Shown: positions 26,178 to 35,426 of the stretch, piece after piece
Numbering within the stretch: the first letter of the stretch is position 1
How the letters are laid out: the number at the start of each line of letters is the position of its first letter
Assembly: GCF_900116235.1 (NCBI RefSeq)
Contig: NZ_FPAA01000002.1
Coordinates: 186,001-250,000, forward strand
DNA: 64,000 bases
DNA from: Marininema halotolerans
Lineage (GTDB): Bacteria > Bacillota > Bacilli > Thermoactinomycetales > DSM-45169
Direction: 5' to 3'
Position numbers and translations under genes: made by a program
Notes under the pieces: generated by a model
What the model saw: the letters and a program-made list of their open reading frames with translations, nothing else
What the model was told of the DNA's origin: nothing
The model's database searches: none

Positions 26178-27752
26178 TTACTCTGCCAATTTCAAAAAGG
26201 TCAGTTCGGGATGATCTTGCTCTAATGTGGATAAATAAAACTCAGAGGTAAAGAGAACAACCAAGCGATCTCTAGAATCCTTCACACATCGTGTATGCCC
26301 ACGATAGACAAGGGAGGATGGATCTTTCACTTCACCTGATACCCATCGAGCAAAACGATAGGGGAGACGATCCATAAGGAGATCCACGTTATACTCCCCT
26401 TTCATCCGGTGCTCAAACACTTGAAACTGCAATTCACCAACAGCACCAATGTATAGTTCGTCAATCCCTTCCATAAATGTACGATACAACTGGATCGCAC
26501 CTTCTTCGACCAGTTGGTTGATACCCTTTTGGAATTGTTTATAGCGCATCGCGTTTTTATTGGTTAGGCGGATAAAATGTTCAGGAGGAAATTGGGGTAA
26601 CCGTTCAAAGCGATATTTCCCCCCCTCACAAAGGGTATCCCCTACTTGAAAGTTTCCGGTATCAAAAAGACCCACAACATCCCCTGCATAAGCTTCCTCT
26701 ACCGCTGATCGGTCCTGGGCCATAAACTGCTGGGGAAGAGCCAACTTAATCATTTTCCCTGTCCGTACGTGATTAACCGCCATGCCACGCTCATACTTCC
26801 CTGAGCAAATGCGCAGGAAAGCAATTCGGTCCCGATGAGCAGGGTTCATATTTGCCTGGATTTTAAATACAAACCCAGAGAATTTCTCTTGATCAGGTTC
26901 GATCCACCCTTGATCGGATTCACGAGCGCCAGGAGCGGGAGCTAAATCTAAGAAAGATTCCAAGAAGGGTTCAACCCCAAAATTGGTCACGGCACTTCCA
27001 AAATAAACGGGTGTAAGCTTACCCGCCCAGATCGCATCCATGTCAAAGGGATCGCCAGCAACATCCAATAGTTCGATTTCTTCTGCCAGTCGATCCGCTA
27101 ACGCATCTCCCACATCTTCACGGATGCGTTCGTCATCGGCACCCTCTGTCTCAAGAACATAGGAATCTTGACCGCGTTCATACCGATAGATACGTTGATG
27201 TTCGCGGTCATATACCCCACAAAAATCAGCCCCCATACCCACTGGCCAATTGATTGGACATGAACGCATCCCTAGTACCTCTTCAATCTCTTCCAGTAAT
27301 TCTAAAGGGTCCTTCCCTTGACGATCCAACTTGTTTACAAACGTAAACACTGGAATCCCCCGCATGCGACACGCTTCAAATAGCTTAATCGTCTGGGGCT
27401 CTACCCCTTTTGCACAGTCAATAAGCATCACCGCGCTGTCAGCTGCAGCCAAGGTTCGATAGGTATCTTCACTAAAATCTTGGTGTCCCGGTGTATCCAA
27501 AATATTGATATGACTACCCCTGTATTGAAATTCAAGTACACTCGAGGTTACAGAGATTCCCCGTTGCTTCTCGATTTCCATCCAATCGGATGCTGCATGT
27601 TTATTTGCTTTTCTCCCCTTCACCGAACCCGCCTCACGAATGGCCCCACCAAAAAGAAGGAGCTTTTCAGTCAGCGTCGTTTTACCCGCATCGGGGTGGG
27701 ATATAATAGCAAATGTACGTCTTTTTTCGACTTCTTCAGTATAGCGTCCCAT
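26178..27752 (-). CDS. prfC: Peptide chain release factor 3
   Basis: A translational GTPase that recycles RF1/RF2 after termination. The 524-residue chain has the G motifs SHPDAGKTTLTEK (about 20), DTPGHQDFSED (about 89) and NKLDR (about 139). The SVKGRKANKHAASDWME stretch after G1 is characteristic of RF3 rather than EF-G. ATG at 27752 (MGRYTEEVEK) follows GAAAGGG; the frame reaches 27815 but without a site. It is not part of the equivalent Bacillus locus, so it is an insertion in this lineage's conserved block. Confidence 0.95.
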   Translation of the reverse strand: MGRYTEEVEKRRTFAIISHPDAGKTTLTEKLLLFGGAIREAGSVKGRKANKHAASDWMEIEKQRGISVTSSVLEFQYRGSHINILDTPGHQDFSEDTYRTLAAADSAVMLIDCAKGVEPQTIKLFEACRMRGIPVFTFVNKLDRQGKDPLELLEEIEEVLGMRSCPINWPVGMGADFCGVYDREHQRIYRYERGQDSYVLETEGADDERIREDVGDALADRLAEEIELLDVAGDPFDMDAIWAGKLTPVYFGSAVTNFGVEPFLESFLDLAPAPGARESDQGWIEPDQEKFSGFVFKIQANMNPAHRDRIAFLRICSGKYERGMAVNHVRTGKMIKLALPQQFMAQDRSAVEEAYAGDVVGLFDTGNFQVGDTLCEGGKYRFERLPQFPPEHFIRLTNKNAMRYKQFQKGINQLVEEGAIQLYRTFMEGIDELYIGAVGELQFQVFEHRMKGEYNVDLLMDRLPYRFARWVSGEVKDPSSLVYRGHTRCVKDSRDRLVVLFTSEFYLSTLEQDHPELTFLKLAE

Positions 27753-28107
27753 AGGTCGACCCTTTCTATTGCAAAATCTCCCATTCACTATACCATACCC
27801 GCCTATTCCGGGCATCTTTCTTTTCCATTCAATGAATCATTCCACAATAGGGTATCATTCCACCACGGATGGACTTGAGTCCCCCTTCTGGCTGTGCTAT
27901 TCTTCTCCATGAAGCATGATTCACGCGGACCCCTCTTTATTTGAATGGATCCTCCAATCTCATTCACTCGTTTTCTTACATAATTGACTCGGTTCCTTCT
28001 CAAAAAAGAATCATGGTATTTAGCATCTGCCTTACTTGTTAAGCCATCATCGGTACCCCGTGTATCTGATGATGAACACATAAAGCCCTATGGAGGTGAA
28101 GAGTGAG
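27753..28107. other. Divergent intergenic region between prfC and RNase J
   Basis: About 355 bases without a gene. On the minus strand TGGTATAGT (27795-27787) is a possible extended -10 promoter for prfC. The decamer ATCATTCCAC occurs twice (27836-27845 and 27854-27863), 18 nt apart. A TTGACT near 27984 could belong to the RNase J promoter, but no good -10 follows at the right distance. Confidence 0.4.
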
Positions 28108-29766
28108 TTGAACGACTCTGTAACGATTTTCTCCCTGGGCGGCCTTGGAGAAATCGGAAAAAACATGTACGTCGTACGCTATGATGATGAAATCGTCGTC
28201 ATTGATTGTGGACGTAAATTTGCCGATGAAGAACACCCTGGTGTCGAATCCATCCTACCGGACATCCGTTATTTGCTCGAAAATAAGGAGCTTGTAAAAG
28301 GCATTTTCATTACCCATGGACATGAGGACCACATTGGCGCTTTGCCCTATGTTCTTCCACGCCTTAATGTACCCGTATTTGGTGCGCCTTTATCGATTGG
28401 ACTTGCTCGGTCCGCTCTTCAAGAGCACGGACTATTACGCAATGTCAAACTAAAGGAAGTTCACGATCACTCAACGATTCGATTTAATAAAATATCCATC
28501 TCTTTCTTCCGCACGAACCACTCTATCCCCGATTCGTTAGGTGTAGTGGTTCATACGCCCGAAGGTGCTGTAGTTCATACGGGTGATTTTAAATTTGATA
28601 TGACACCTCCGTCGGGACCGGGTGTCGACTTTGGTGCGATTGCCCAGGTGAGTAAAGGAAAGGTGCTAGCTTTGCTCTCGGATAGTACCAATAGTGAACG
28701 GGTCGGAGCAACTCCTTCTGATTCTACCGTCGGTGAATCCATCCATCGCCTATTTCAAAAAGCAAAGGGACGGATCTTCTTCTCCACCTTTGCATCCAAT
28801 GTCTATCGGCTGCAACAGGTGGTGGATGCCGCCCATATTACGGACCGTAAAGTGGCTGTGCTTGGATTTAGTATGGACAAGGCCTTCCGTATCAGTGAAG
28901 AACTTGGCCATTTGACAATTCCTAAGGGCATGTTAATCGATGCGAAGGATTTACGAAAATATCGACCAGAGCAGCTCGTCATTCTCTGTACAGGGAGTCA
29001 AGGTGAACCTCGTGCTGCTCTCGCCCGGATATCCACAGCCTCTCACCCCTCTGTGGAGTTACTCCCTGGTGATACGGTCATTCTTTCTTCAGCACCGATC
29101 CCCGGTAATACCCGCAAGGTTTACCGAACCATTGATCGATTGTTCAGAGCAGGAGCCGAGGTCGTTTATGGACCCGAGGTGGACATTCATACGTCAGGGC
29201 ACGGGAGTCAAACTGACCAGCAACTCATGCTACAGTTAATTCAGCCCCGCTACTTTATCCCCATTCACGGGGAACATCGTATGCAGGTCGCCCATGCACA
29301 ATTAGCGGAAGACATGGGGATTCCCCCCCGCAATATCTTTGTATTAGAAAACGGGGAAACCGTGCAGTTAACTCGCAAACGCGGACGACGAGGAGAAAAA
29401 ATCCCCCTCGACCTTACCGTTGTTGATGGAAGTGGCGTTGAAAACAACTTCGGCATTGTCCTTAAAGATCGACGGCGATTAGCAGAAAGTGGTTTGGTTC
29501 TTGTCCTACTCACGGTCGATCGGAAGAAACCGATCTTACGGGGTGGACCTGAAATTATCACCCGCGGTTTTGTCTATGTAAGGGAGTCTGAAAAGCTGAT
29601 TGATGATATGCGTACCATCGTTTTAGAGACCTTAGACTCCTGCTTAGAGCGAAATATTACTTCGCAAAATCGCTGGAAGGCCGAAATCTCACAGCGCCTT
29701 GATCGCTACTTAAGTAGGAAGTTACAACGTCAACCATTGATTCTTCCGATCGTTACTCATGCATAA
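28108..29766 (+). CDS. rnjA: Ribonuclease J (RNase J1-like)
   Basis: A metallo-beta-lactamase/beta-CASP nuclease with 5'-to-3' exo- and endonuclease activity, central to mRNA decay and rRNA maturation in Firmicutes. The zinc motif HGHEDHIG is at about residue 70. HTGDFKFD, SDSTNSE, the beta-CASP motif region and IPIHGEHRM follow. The opening SLGGLGEIGKN resembles B. subtilis RnjA more than RnjB. Start choice: an ATG at 28090 overlaps GGAGGTG (28092-28098), which is the ribosome binding site itself, so the in-frame TTG at 28108 is more likely (553 aa). It interrupts the acuC-ccpA neighbourhood known from Bacillus. Confidence 0.93.
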   Translation: MNDSVTIFSLGGLGEIGKNMYVVRYDDEIVVIDCGRKFADEEHPGVESILPDIRYLLENKELVKGIFITHGHEDHIGALPYVLPRLNVPVFGAPLSIGLARSALQEHGLLRNVKLKEVHDHSTIRFNKISISFFRTNHSIPDSLGVVVHTPEGAVVHTGDFKFDMTPPSGPGVDFGAIAQVSKGKVLALLSDSTNSERVGATPSDSTVGESIHRLFQKAKGRIFFSTFASNVYRLQQVVDAAHITDRKVAVLGFSMDKAFRISEELGHLTIPKGMLIDAKDLRKYRPEQLVILCTGSQGEPRAALARISTASHPSVELLPGDTVILSSAPIPGNTRKVYRTIDRLFRAGAEVVYGPEVDIHTSGHGSQTDQQLMLQLIQPRYFIPIHGEHRMQVAHAQLAEDMGIPPRNIFVLENGETVQLTRKRGRRGEKIPLDLTVVDGSGVENNFGIVLKDRRRLAESGLVLVLLTVDRKKPILRGGPEIITRGFVYVRESEKLIDDMRTIVLETLDSCLERNITSQNRWKAEISQRLDRYLSRKLQRQPLILPIVTHA

Positions 29767-29784
29767 ATCCCATCGATGATTTAC

Positions 29785-29832
29785 AAAAAAGAAGCCCCCA
29801 CCCGAAGAATCGCGTGGGGGCTTCTTTTTTTA
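29785..29832. terminator. Bidirectional terminator between RNase J and ccpA
   Basis: GAAGCCCCCAC and GTGGGGGCTTC pair around a 12-nt loop, flanked by A6 and T8. Confidence 0.92.
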
Positions 29833-29848
29833 TCGGTTGTAATTTTTT

Positions 29849-30880
29849 CTATTCCACTTCCGCCAAGGTTGTTGAATCCGCCAAATGAATCCGGTACTGG
29901 AGCAACACTTGGTTGCTTTCGATCTCTTCATCATTCATATACTTGGTTAACAACCGCATAGCCACTGCCCCGATATCATACATCGGTACCGCAATCGTAG
30001 ACAAAAGCGGTCGCACTTGTGAGGCGAGGGAGATGTTGTCAAAGCCAATGATCGATACATCCTCCGGCACCTTTTTCCCTAAGTCCTGGGCAGCATGGAT
30101 CGCGCCAACAGCCATTTCATCATTCACAGCAAAGAGGGCGGTCGGTGCATCGTCTAATTGAAGAAGCTCCTTCGCGGCCTGAAGGCCAGAATCATAGCGC
30201 AAATTACCCAGGCGCACTAGCTCCTCATCAAAATCTACGTTCGCCTCGGCTAAGGCCTCCTTAAACCCTAAAAATCGGGGGTATCCAATAATAGGGTCCG
30301 TCAAAGGACCCCCAATCAGCCCTACTCGTTGATGCCCTTCTTTTAGCAACACATGCGTAGCATCTTTTGCTGCCTGCACTTGGTCAATGGTCACGAAGGG
30401 GCGCTTCGTGTCGACATCGTCACGGGTTGCTGCCAGTACAATTGGCACTTGTGAACCTGCAAAAGTCTCACGATGTTCCTCTGTTACCTCACCACCAAGA
30501 AAAAGCAGTCCATCCACTTGTTTTTCGAGCAACGCGTTAATTAACTGTAATTCTTTTTCTTTTTTCAAATCAGAATTACACAGGATGATATTGTAATGAT
30601 ACATATTTGCAATATCTTCAATGCCGCGTGCCAATTCAGCAAAGAAAGCATAGGAGATATCAGGAATAACAACGCCAACGGTTGTTGTCTTTTTACTTGC
30701 CAACCCTCGAGCTACCGCATTGGGACGGTACCCCATCTTTTGAATGGTATCAAGCACTTTCTTGCGCGTGATGGGCTTGACATTGGGATTTCCGTTTACA
30801 ACACGCGAAACGGTTGCCATGGAAACCCCCGCCTCACGAGCGACATCATAAATGGTAATGGTCTCTTTTTTCTTACCCAT
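29849..30880 (-). CDS. ccpA: Catabolite control protein A
   Basis: LacI/GalR-family master regulator of carbon catabolite control, acting with HPr-Ser-P at cre sites. The 343-residue protein has the N-terminal helix-turn-helix ([20 protein letters not shown]) and the hinge [31 protein letters not shown] is strongly CcpA-like. ATG at 30880 follows AGGTGTGG; the frame extends to 30910 without need. As in Bacillus it lies downstream of aroA on the same strand. A perfect cre site at 24122-24139 is a likely target within the window. Confidence 0.94.
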   Translation of the reverse strand: MGKKKETITIYDVAREAGVSMATVSRVVNGNPNVKPITRKKVLDTIQKMGYRPNAVARGLASKKTTTVGVVIPDISYAFFAELARGIEDIANMYHYNIILCNSDLKKEKELQLINALLEKQVDGLLFLGGEVTEEHRETFAGSQVPIVLAATRDDVDTKRPFVTIDQVQAAKDATHVLLKEGHQRVGLIGGPLTDPIIGYPRFLGFKEALAEANVDFDEELVRLGNLRYDSGLQAAKELLQLDDAPTALFAVNDEMAVGAIHAAQDLGKKVPEDVSIIGFDNISLASQVRPLLSTIAVPMYDIGAVAMRLLTKYMNDEEIESNQVLLQYRIHLADSTTLAEVE

Positions 30881-31269
30881 GTTGTATCCACACCTAATTT
30901 CATAGTTCATTATCTTACTGTCATATTTTTATAAGGATATTACAAATTACAACCTCTTCCTAGTGACTAAACCGATAAATCCTTGACGAATCCAAGAATT
31001 ATCATGGACCTTTCAAGTCAAGAGTGCCCTAGTGATCAATCCCAAACTGAAGCCCACGCAAAACGGTGGAAGTCATTACAAATATCTTCATACACCGTAC
31101 CATGAACAGCCTATGGGATTTCCTACCCTTATCCTTCGTAATATATTCCTCTGCCGGACCACTTCCGTACACATCCTGTTCTCAATCAATCGGAAGCACA
31201 TCTGGCATTCCTAGTTTGTCCTTCATAACAAAAAAGAATCGGCATATTTATGCCGATTCACCACTCACA
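30881..31269. other. Intergenic region between aroA and ccpA
   Basis: About 390 bases. Apart from the aroA terminator at 31229-31259 I see no gene, RNA or convincing sigma-A promoter for ccpA. Several TTG-containing candidates on the minus strand have wrong spacing. Confidence 0.5.
31229..31259 (-). terminator. Terminator of aroA
   Basis: GAATCGGCATA and TATGCCGATTC pair perfectly around two bases and end on the minus strand in seven T residues. Confidence 0.9.
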
Positions 31270-32370
31270 TTAGCTTCGGACAAGTTTATCTTCTCTTTGA
31301 ACCAAACCAGAGGAGTACATTTGATCCATAAAGGATTCAAACTGTGGAATATCAATTTGTTGATTGGCATCCGATAATGCAACTGCCGGATCTGGATGGA
31401 CTTCTAACATTAACCCATCTGCACCTGCAGCCAATGCTGCTTTTGCAATCGGAATTTGTATATCTCTCCGCCCAATCGAATGGGTAATATCGACAAAGAC
31501 GGGTAAGTGACTTTCTTGTTTTAACAAAGGCACCGCCGAGATATCCAATGTGTTCCGCGTCCATTTTTCATACGTACGGATACCTCGTTCACACAAGATT
31601 ACTTGGGAGTTCCCTCTTGAAACAATGTACTCCGCAGCAAAGAGGAATTCCTCTACGGTTGCCGACATCCCACGTTTCAAGAATACAGGTAAATTTAAGT
31701 CACCTGCTGCTTTGAGCAGTTCGAAGTTTTGCATGTTGCGAGCACCGATCTGAACGACATCCACATAGCGGGCAGCCATCTCCATATCACTAGGATTCAC
31801 AATCTCACTAATTACCTTTAACCCATAGGCGTCCGCTGCACGACGCAGGATAGCTAGACCGGTTTCTCCAAGACCTTGGAAATCATAGGGTGATGTACGC
31901 GGTTTAAATGCCCCACCTCGTAACAATGACACGCCTTGTTCGCTTAAGGATTGGGCAACCTTCATCACTTGCTCTTCCGTCTCAACTGAACAAGGTCCCG
32001 CTACAATCGTTTTTTCCCCTGCACCGACCACGGTATCTCCAATCGCTACCACTGTATCTTCTGGTTGTCGTTTCCGACTAACTAAAAGAACCTTTTGATG
32101 ATCCTGTTGCTGCAGATCCAAAGAAGCTTTGAAAATCTGCTTAAACAAATGTCGGATTGTATCGTTATCAAAGGGACCCGGGTTGGATGCGACAATCATA
32201 TCCAACATATCGCGCTCCCTGACAGGATCAAAGCGGTTTACCCCTTGGGCTACTTTGACATCACCAATTTGCTTGGTTAATTCTGCCCGACGACTCAATA
32301 AGGTCAATAGCTCTCCATTCACTTCATCGATCTGTGCTCTCAGCTTGTTCAATTCTTCGCTCATACTCAT
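31270..32370 (-). CDS. aroA: Bifunctional chorismate mutase / DAHP synthase
   Basis: First committed enzyme of aromatic amino acid synthesis, with B. subtilis naming (aroA). Residues 1-90 form an AroQ-type chorismate mutase ([27 protein letters not shown]). The rest is a type I-beta DAHP synthase ([47 protein letters not shown]). In this class the mutase domain gives feedback inhibition by chorismate or prephenate. ATG at 32370 follows GGGAG. The frame runs to 32502, but a strong promoter lies inside that stretch, so it is leader. The neighbour ccpA matches Bacillus order. Confidence 0.95.
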   Translation of the reverse strand: MSMSEELNKLRAQIDEVNGELLTLLSRRAELTKQIGDVKVAQGVNRFDPVRERDMLDMIVASNPGPFDNDTIRHLFKQIFKASLDLQQQDHQKVLLVSRKRQPEDTVVAIGDTVVGAGEKTIVAGPCSVETEEQVMKVAQSLSEQGVSLLRGGAFKPRTSPYDFQGLGETGLAILRRAADAYGLKVISEIVNPSDMEMAARYVDVVQIGARNMQNFELLKAAGDLNLPVFLKRGMSATVEEFLFAAEYIVSRGNSQVILCERGIRTYEKWTRNTLDISAVPLLKQESHLPVFVDITHSIGRRDIQIPIAKAALAAGADGLMLEVHPDPAVALSDANQQIDIPQFESFMDQMYSSGLVQREDKLVRS

Positions 32371-32404
32371 CTCGTCTCCCAACATCTCAAAATTTTTACC
32401 GTTC

Positions 32405-32433
32405 ATTATAACAAGCTTCTGGTAGATTGTCAC
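32405..32433 (-). promoter_or_regulatory. Promoter of aroA
   Basis: On the minus strand GTGACA (32433-32428), a 17-nt spacer and a perfect TATAAT (32410-32405) preceded by TTGT. Start would be near 32398. Confidence 0.8.
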
Positions 32434-32503
32434 CGTTTTTCGCGTTAATAAAACCAGGAAAAAAATATAAAAATACCCATTAAATCCTTCCTCGCGGAAC
32501 AAT

Positions 32504-33259
32504 TTAATGGATCGTGGAAGTTGATGCTACCTTATCAAACCAATGAACGACCTTTTGCTTATTTTCAGGAAAGGAAAAGGTTCTCCATCTCGGATGATCG
32601 CCGGTTGTTAAAATAATGGAGGTAGGAAACGTAGTTTCTTCCATCCCTTTTGCATCCTTATCTTCCATAGCAATTCCGACAGAAGAGAATAGATGTTCTA
32701 ATGTCTCCTGATCAGGAACATGCACAAAGACAAGACGCTTCATGCTCCGTACCCAGTTTTGATCTTTATCTGCTAAAAAAGGCATCGCGCTCGGATAGAT
32801 CAACGCGGTCTGCCCTCCAATTTTTATACTTTTTAGCGGTTGAAGCCGAGGACTAATCACTTCAATATTGCCACTCTCAGGAATATGAAGATCCTCTTTT
32901 TTTGTTGCCAAAACGGTGATCTTCGATGGCAAAACCACTTCATCATCGAGGGTTACTGCTTCCTGATCTAAACCCGTATTACGGTGGGTTAACAAGGATG
33001 GTCCTCCCGTAACAAATAACAAGATCACAGCCGTAACGACCATCCATTTAAGAAAATGATTAACGAAGGGCACAGGTCGATTCGACAACTCATGTTGCCG
33101 AATCTCATCTAAAGAAGAGACAAGGGTAACCATCTCTGTCAAGCTGGTTAGACAGGATTCACAACCCGCGATATGATGCCTTAATTCCTCATGTTCTTGT
33201 TCATTGATCTCCTGATCCACATAGAGTTGGATCAACCGATCCATATCTTTACAAGACAT
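32504..33259 (-). CDS. Anti-sigma factor with zinc-finger and membrane anchor
   Basis: A 251-residue protein with an N-terminal anti-sigma zinc-binding motif H-x3-C-x2-C (His 29, Cys 33, Cys 36) of the ZAS family. One membrane segment (about 69-90) and a roughly 160-residue outer domain follow. It begins 12 nt after the ECF sigma gene, so it is almost certainly its partner, holding the sigma factor at the membrane until a signal arrives. The outer domain has no fold I recognise. Confidence 0.85.
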   Translation of the reverse strand: MSCKDMDRLIQLYVDQEINEQEHEELRHHIAGCESCLTSLTEMVTLVSSLDEIRQHELSNRPVPFVNHFLKWMVVTAVILLFVTGGPSLLTHRNTGLDQEAVTLDDEVVLPSKITVLATKKEDLHIPESGNIEVISPRLQPLKSIKIGGQTALIYPSAMPFLADKDQNWVRSMKRLVFVHVPDQETLEHLFSSVGIAMEDKDAKGMEETTFPTSIILTTGDHPRWRTFSFPENKQKVVHWFDKVASTSTIH

Positions 33260-33271
33260 TGACCGATCCCC

Positions 33272-33805
33272 TTACTTTTTGGAGAGTCGTTCCTTCAGCA
33301 TTTTCCGTGCTCGGAAGAGTTGGGTCTTCACCGTCCCTTCAGGTATGTCCAATGCTTCACTAATCTCAGTATAGGAGTAGCCTTTAAAGTGACGAAGCAC
33401 GATTACCCGACGATAGATATCCGGTAACTCGCAAATTTCATCCTTCACGCGCTCTAACATCATTCGTTCTTCGACCTGCTCCTCAACCGACTTGGTTTGC
33501 GCTGTATGAGGTTCTGATTGAATAAACGCATCTTCAAGCGCAACCAGCTTCAAGCTTTTTTTCCGTTTTTGATCACGAAAACGATTGGTCATCATCGTCC
33601 GTAGCCAAGCTTTTAGAGACTTTTCATAAACATATTTATTCGATTTCCGATGGGCTTGCCATATCGTCTCCTGCATAAGATCCTTCGCATCTTCCGTATT
33701 ACCCGTTAGTCTATAAGCAATGTGGTACAGGTACCGCCGATGTTGTTCTAGACGTGCCAAAAACTCATCCGTTATCGACTTTCGCGGCGTATTTTCCACA
33801 CTCAT
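33272..33805 (-). CDS. ECF-type RNA polymerase sigma factor
   Basis: A 177-residue sigma factor with region 2 (YRLTGNTEDAKDLMQETIW, about 31-50) and region 4 (LPDIYRRVIVLRHFKGYSY, then a helix-turn-helix through EGTVKTQLFRARKML). ATG at 33805 follows AGGAGG by 6 nt. Paired with the anti-sigma gene downstream. I could not find a clear ECF-type self-promoter (GAAC/CGTC pair) upstream; only CCGAAACG is suggestive. The regulon is unknown. Confidence 0.92.
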   Translation of the reverse strand: MSVENTPRKSITDEFLARLEQHRRYLYHIAYRLTGNTEDAKDLMQETIWQAHRKSNKYVYEKSLKAWLRTMMTNRFRDQKRKKSLKLVALEDAFIQSEPHTAQTKSVEEQVEERMMLERVKDEICELPDIYRRVIVLRHFKGYSYTEISEALDIPEGTVKTQLFRARKMLKERLSKK

Positions 33806-34019
33806 GGCAACCTCCTGCTTCCATCGTTTCGGGGCACAATCACCCCAAACCGTTTAATAACCATCCATATATAAAGATCGATCGATCATTTTTCATTCGA
33901 TTCCTACCTATGATTAGGAGAACATGTCCATAAAAAAAGCACAACCCTCATGGAACTGCCTGGGCTATGCTGTGGCTAATTATGCTCTACCATTCGCCAT
34001 CATACCATTATATTTGCAG

Positions 34020-34442
34020 TCAATCGCCTAGAAGAAATATTCCGGCAACAACTAGCACGATTCCACCAATTTTCCCCATGGTGATGGATTCACCAAAAAT
34101 AATGACCGATAAAAGAAAGGCCAACACAGGAAAACTTCCTACCACCGCCATCACTTTCCCTACTTCACCCAACTCCAGCGCTTTAAAATAAAAATACTGG
34201 GCAAAAAGCACCCCAAAAACCCCTCCTAGTATTACGTAGATCAGCGATTTTGAATCAGGGAATTGCCACCCGGTCTCTCTGATATTCCAACCGAGATATA
34301 CGGTAACTAAAATGGTTGTAACAGACGCACGCAAAAATAACGCCATCGTCGGTTCTGTCCGAACAAGTCCCAGCTTTTCAAACACAGGAGCAATTCCAAA
34401 GCAAGCAGCTGCTAATAATGCATAAATCATTTCACGGCTCAT
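34020..34442 (-). CDS. EamA-type drug/metabolite transporter, single-repeat
   Basis: A 140-residue integral membrane protein with five hydrophobic helices, equal to one half of a normal ten-helix EamA transporter. LGEVGKVMAVVGSFPVLAFLLSVIIFGE is the typical end of an EamA repeat. Such half-size members are thought to work as dimers. ATG at 34442 follows AGGAGG. Substrate unknown. It lies alone between the ECF operon and ytxH. Confidence 0.85.
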   Translation of the reverse strand: MSREMIYALLAAACFGIAPVFEKLGLVRTEPTMALFLRASVTTILVTVYLGWNIRETGWQFPDSKSLIYVILGGVFGVLFAQYFYFKALELGEVGKVMAVVGSFPVLAFLLSVIIFGESITMGKIGGIVLVVAGIFLLGD

Positions 34443-34519
34443 CTGTCCGCCTCCTGCTTCACCCTCTTTGCATCATCTATATGTAAGCAACAGTGCGATT
34501 AGGACAGGCAATCCTAATT

Positions 34520-34558
34520 AAAAGGAGACGCCATCCCGACAGGATGGCGTCTCCTTTT
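34520..34558 (-). terminator. Terminator of the ytxG-ytxH operon
   Basis: A perfect 17-bp stem (AAAAGGAGACGCCATCC with its complement) around a 5-nt loop, directly after the ytxH stop codon. Confidence 0.92.
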
Positions 34559-34560
34559 AA

Positions 34561-34899
34561 TTAAGATTTTAACTTGGATACTTTTTCACCAATCTCCTCT
34601 AACTTTTTCCCAACGCCCTCCATCGTTGATACAACATCCTTCGCTGCTTCTGTAGTCGATTCACGAATGTCAATCCAACGATCCGTTGCTGCTTCTTTCA
34701 TTTCAATAGCTTTTCCTGACACTTGACTCCCCTGCTCTTTAAAATTGTCCCGTGCCGTTTCCAATCCCTTCGATAAGTCCCGTCGGGTTTCCCTTCCTGA
34801 TTGTGGTGCAAGTAATAAGGCAGCGGCAGCACCCAGAGCCCCTCCAATGACAGCACCGATAAATAGGTCTTTCCCACTCATACCACTATTCTTCCCCAT
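34561..34899 (-). CDS. ytxH: YtxH-family protein
   Basis: A 112-residue small protein with the glycine-rich hydrophobic N-terminus typical of YtxH (FIGAVIGGALGAAAALLLAP, then QSGRETR). A charged helical tail with Glu/Lys heptads follows. In Bacillus ytxH is a general-stress (SigB/SigH-linked) gene next to aroA-ccpA, as here. It follows ytxG by 39 nt. Biochemical role unknown. Confidence 0.88.
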   Translation of the reverse strand: MGKNSGMSGKDLFIGAVIGGALGAAAALLLAPQSGRETRRDLSKGLETARDNFKEQGSQVSGKAIEMKEAATDRWIDIRESTTEAAKDVVSTMEGVGKKLEEIGEKVSKLKS

Positions 34900-34938
34900 A
34901 TCCTCAACTCCAATATGATCGTTTTTGTGTAGGGATGT

Positions 34939-35349
34939 TCATTTTACCCGTTGATGTGGCTCTGATGAGCGTTCCGAACGCCGTTTTCGAAAAAGATCCC
35001 ATCCAGAACTAAATAGTGCGGTCACATTACTTAACCGTTCTTTTTGAGCGCTTGCCGTTCTGGTGAGGGTAGAGGATAATTCCTGAAGCCCATTTCCAAT
35101 ATGATCGACCGTTTGAAAAAGGCTATCCGTTTTTCGGCTTTTCTCACGGATGTCTTCTAATAATGCATTGGTTTCATCGAGCGTTCTCTTGGTTCGTGCG
35201 ATTACTTCTTCCACTTGAGGTTCTACCTCTTTAAGCGTGTGATCCACAGAATCAAGTACTTTCATAACCCTTTTTAATGTCATGACTAGCGCAATGACAA
35301 GTGCCACAAATGCGACAGCAACAACCGCAATGCTGATATCCATAATCAA
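34939..35349 (-). CDS. ytxG: YtxG-like DUF948 protein
   Basis: A 136-residue protein with one N-terminal membrane helix and a long coiled-coil region (LDSVDHTLKEVEPQVEEVIA and onward), typical of DUF948/YtxG. The TTG at 35349 is spaced 7 nt from AGGAGG and is preferred. The first ATG (35343) is 13 nt from it. First gene of ytxG-ytxH; the third Bacillus gene, ytxJ, is absent. Confidence 0.85.
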   Translation of the reverse strand: MIMDISIAVVAVAFVALVIALVMTLKRVMKVLDSVDHTLKEVEPQVEEVIARTKRTLDETNALLEDIREKSRKTDSLFQTVDHIGNGLQELSSTLTRTASAQKERLSNVTALFSSGWDLFRKRRSERSSEPHQRVK

Positions 35350-35426
35350 CTGGCTTCCTCCTCCCGTATTTCGGTTTTACCCAACCATTCTCCCGTTAAA
35401 ACATGGAAATGATGTTCCATCGTCTC

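Noticed and set aside
32371-32502. 44-residue N-terminal extension of the DAHP synthase
   Set aside because: A strong sigma-A promoter lies inside it, and ATG at 32370 has a good ribosome binding site and begins the mutase domain.
33900-34019. Terminator downstream of the EamA gene
   Set aside because: A seven-T run on the minus strand exists near 33932-33938, but the preceding stem is too imperfect to call.
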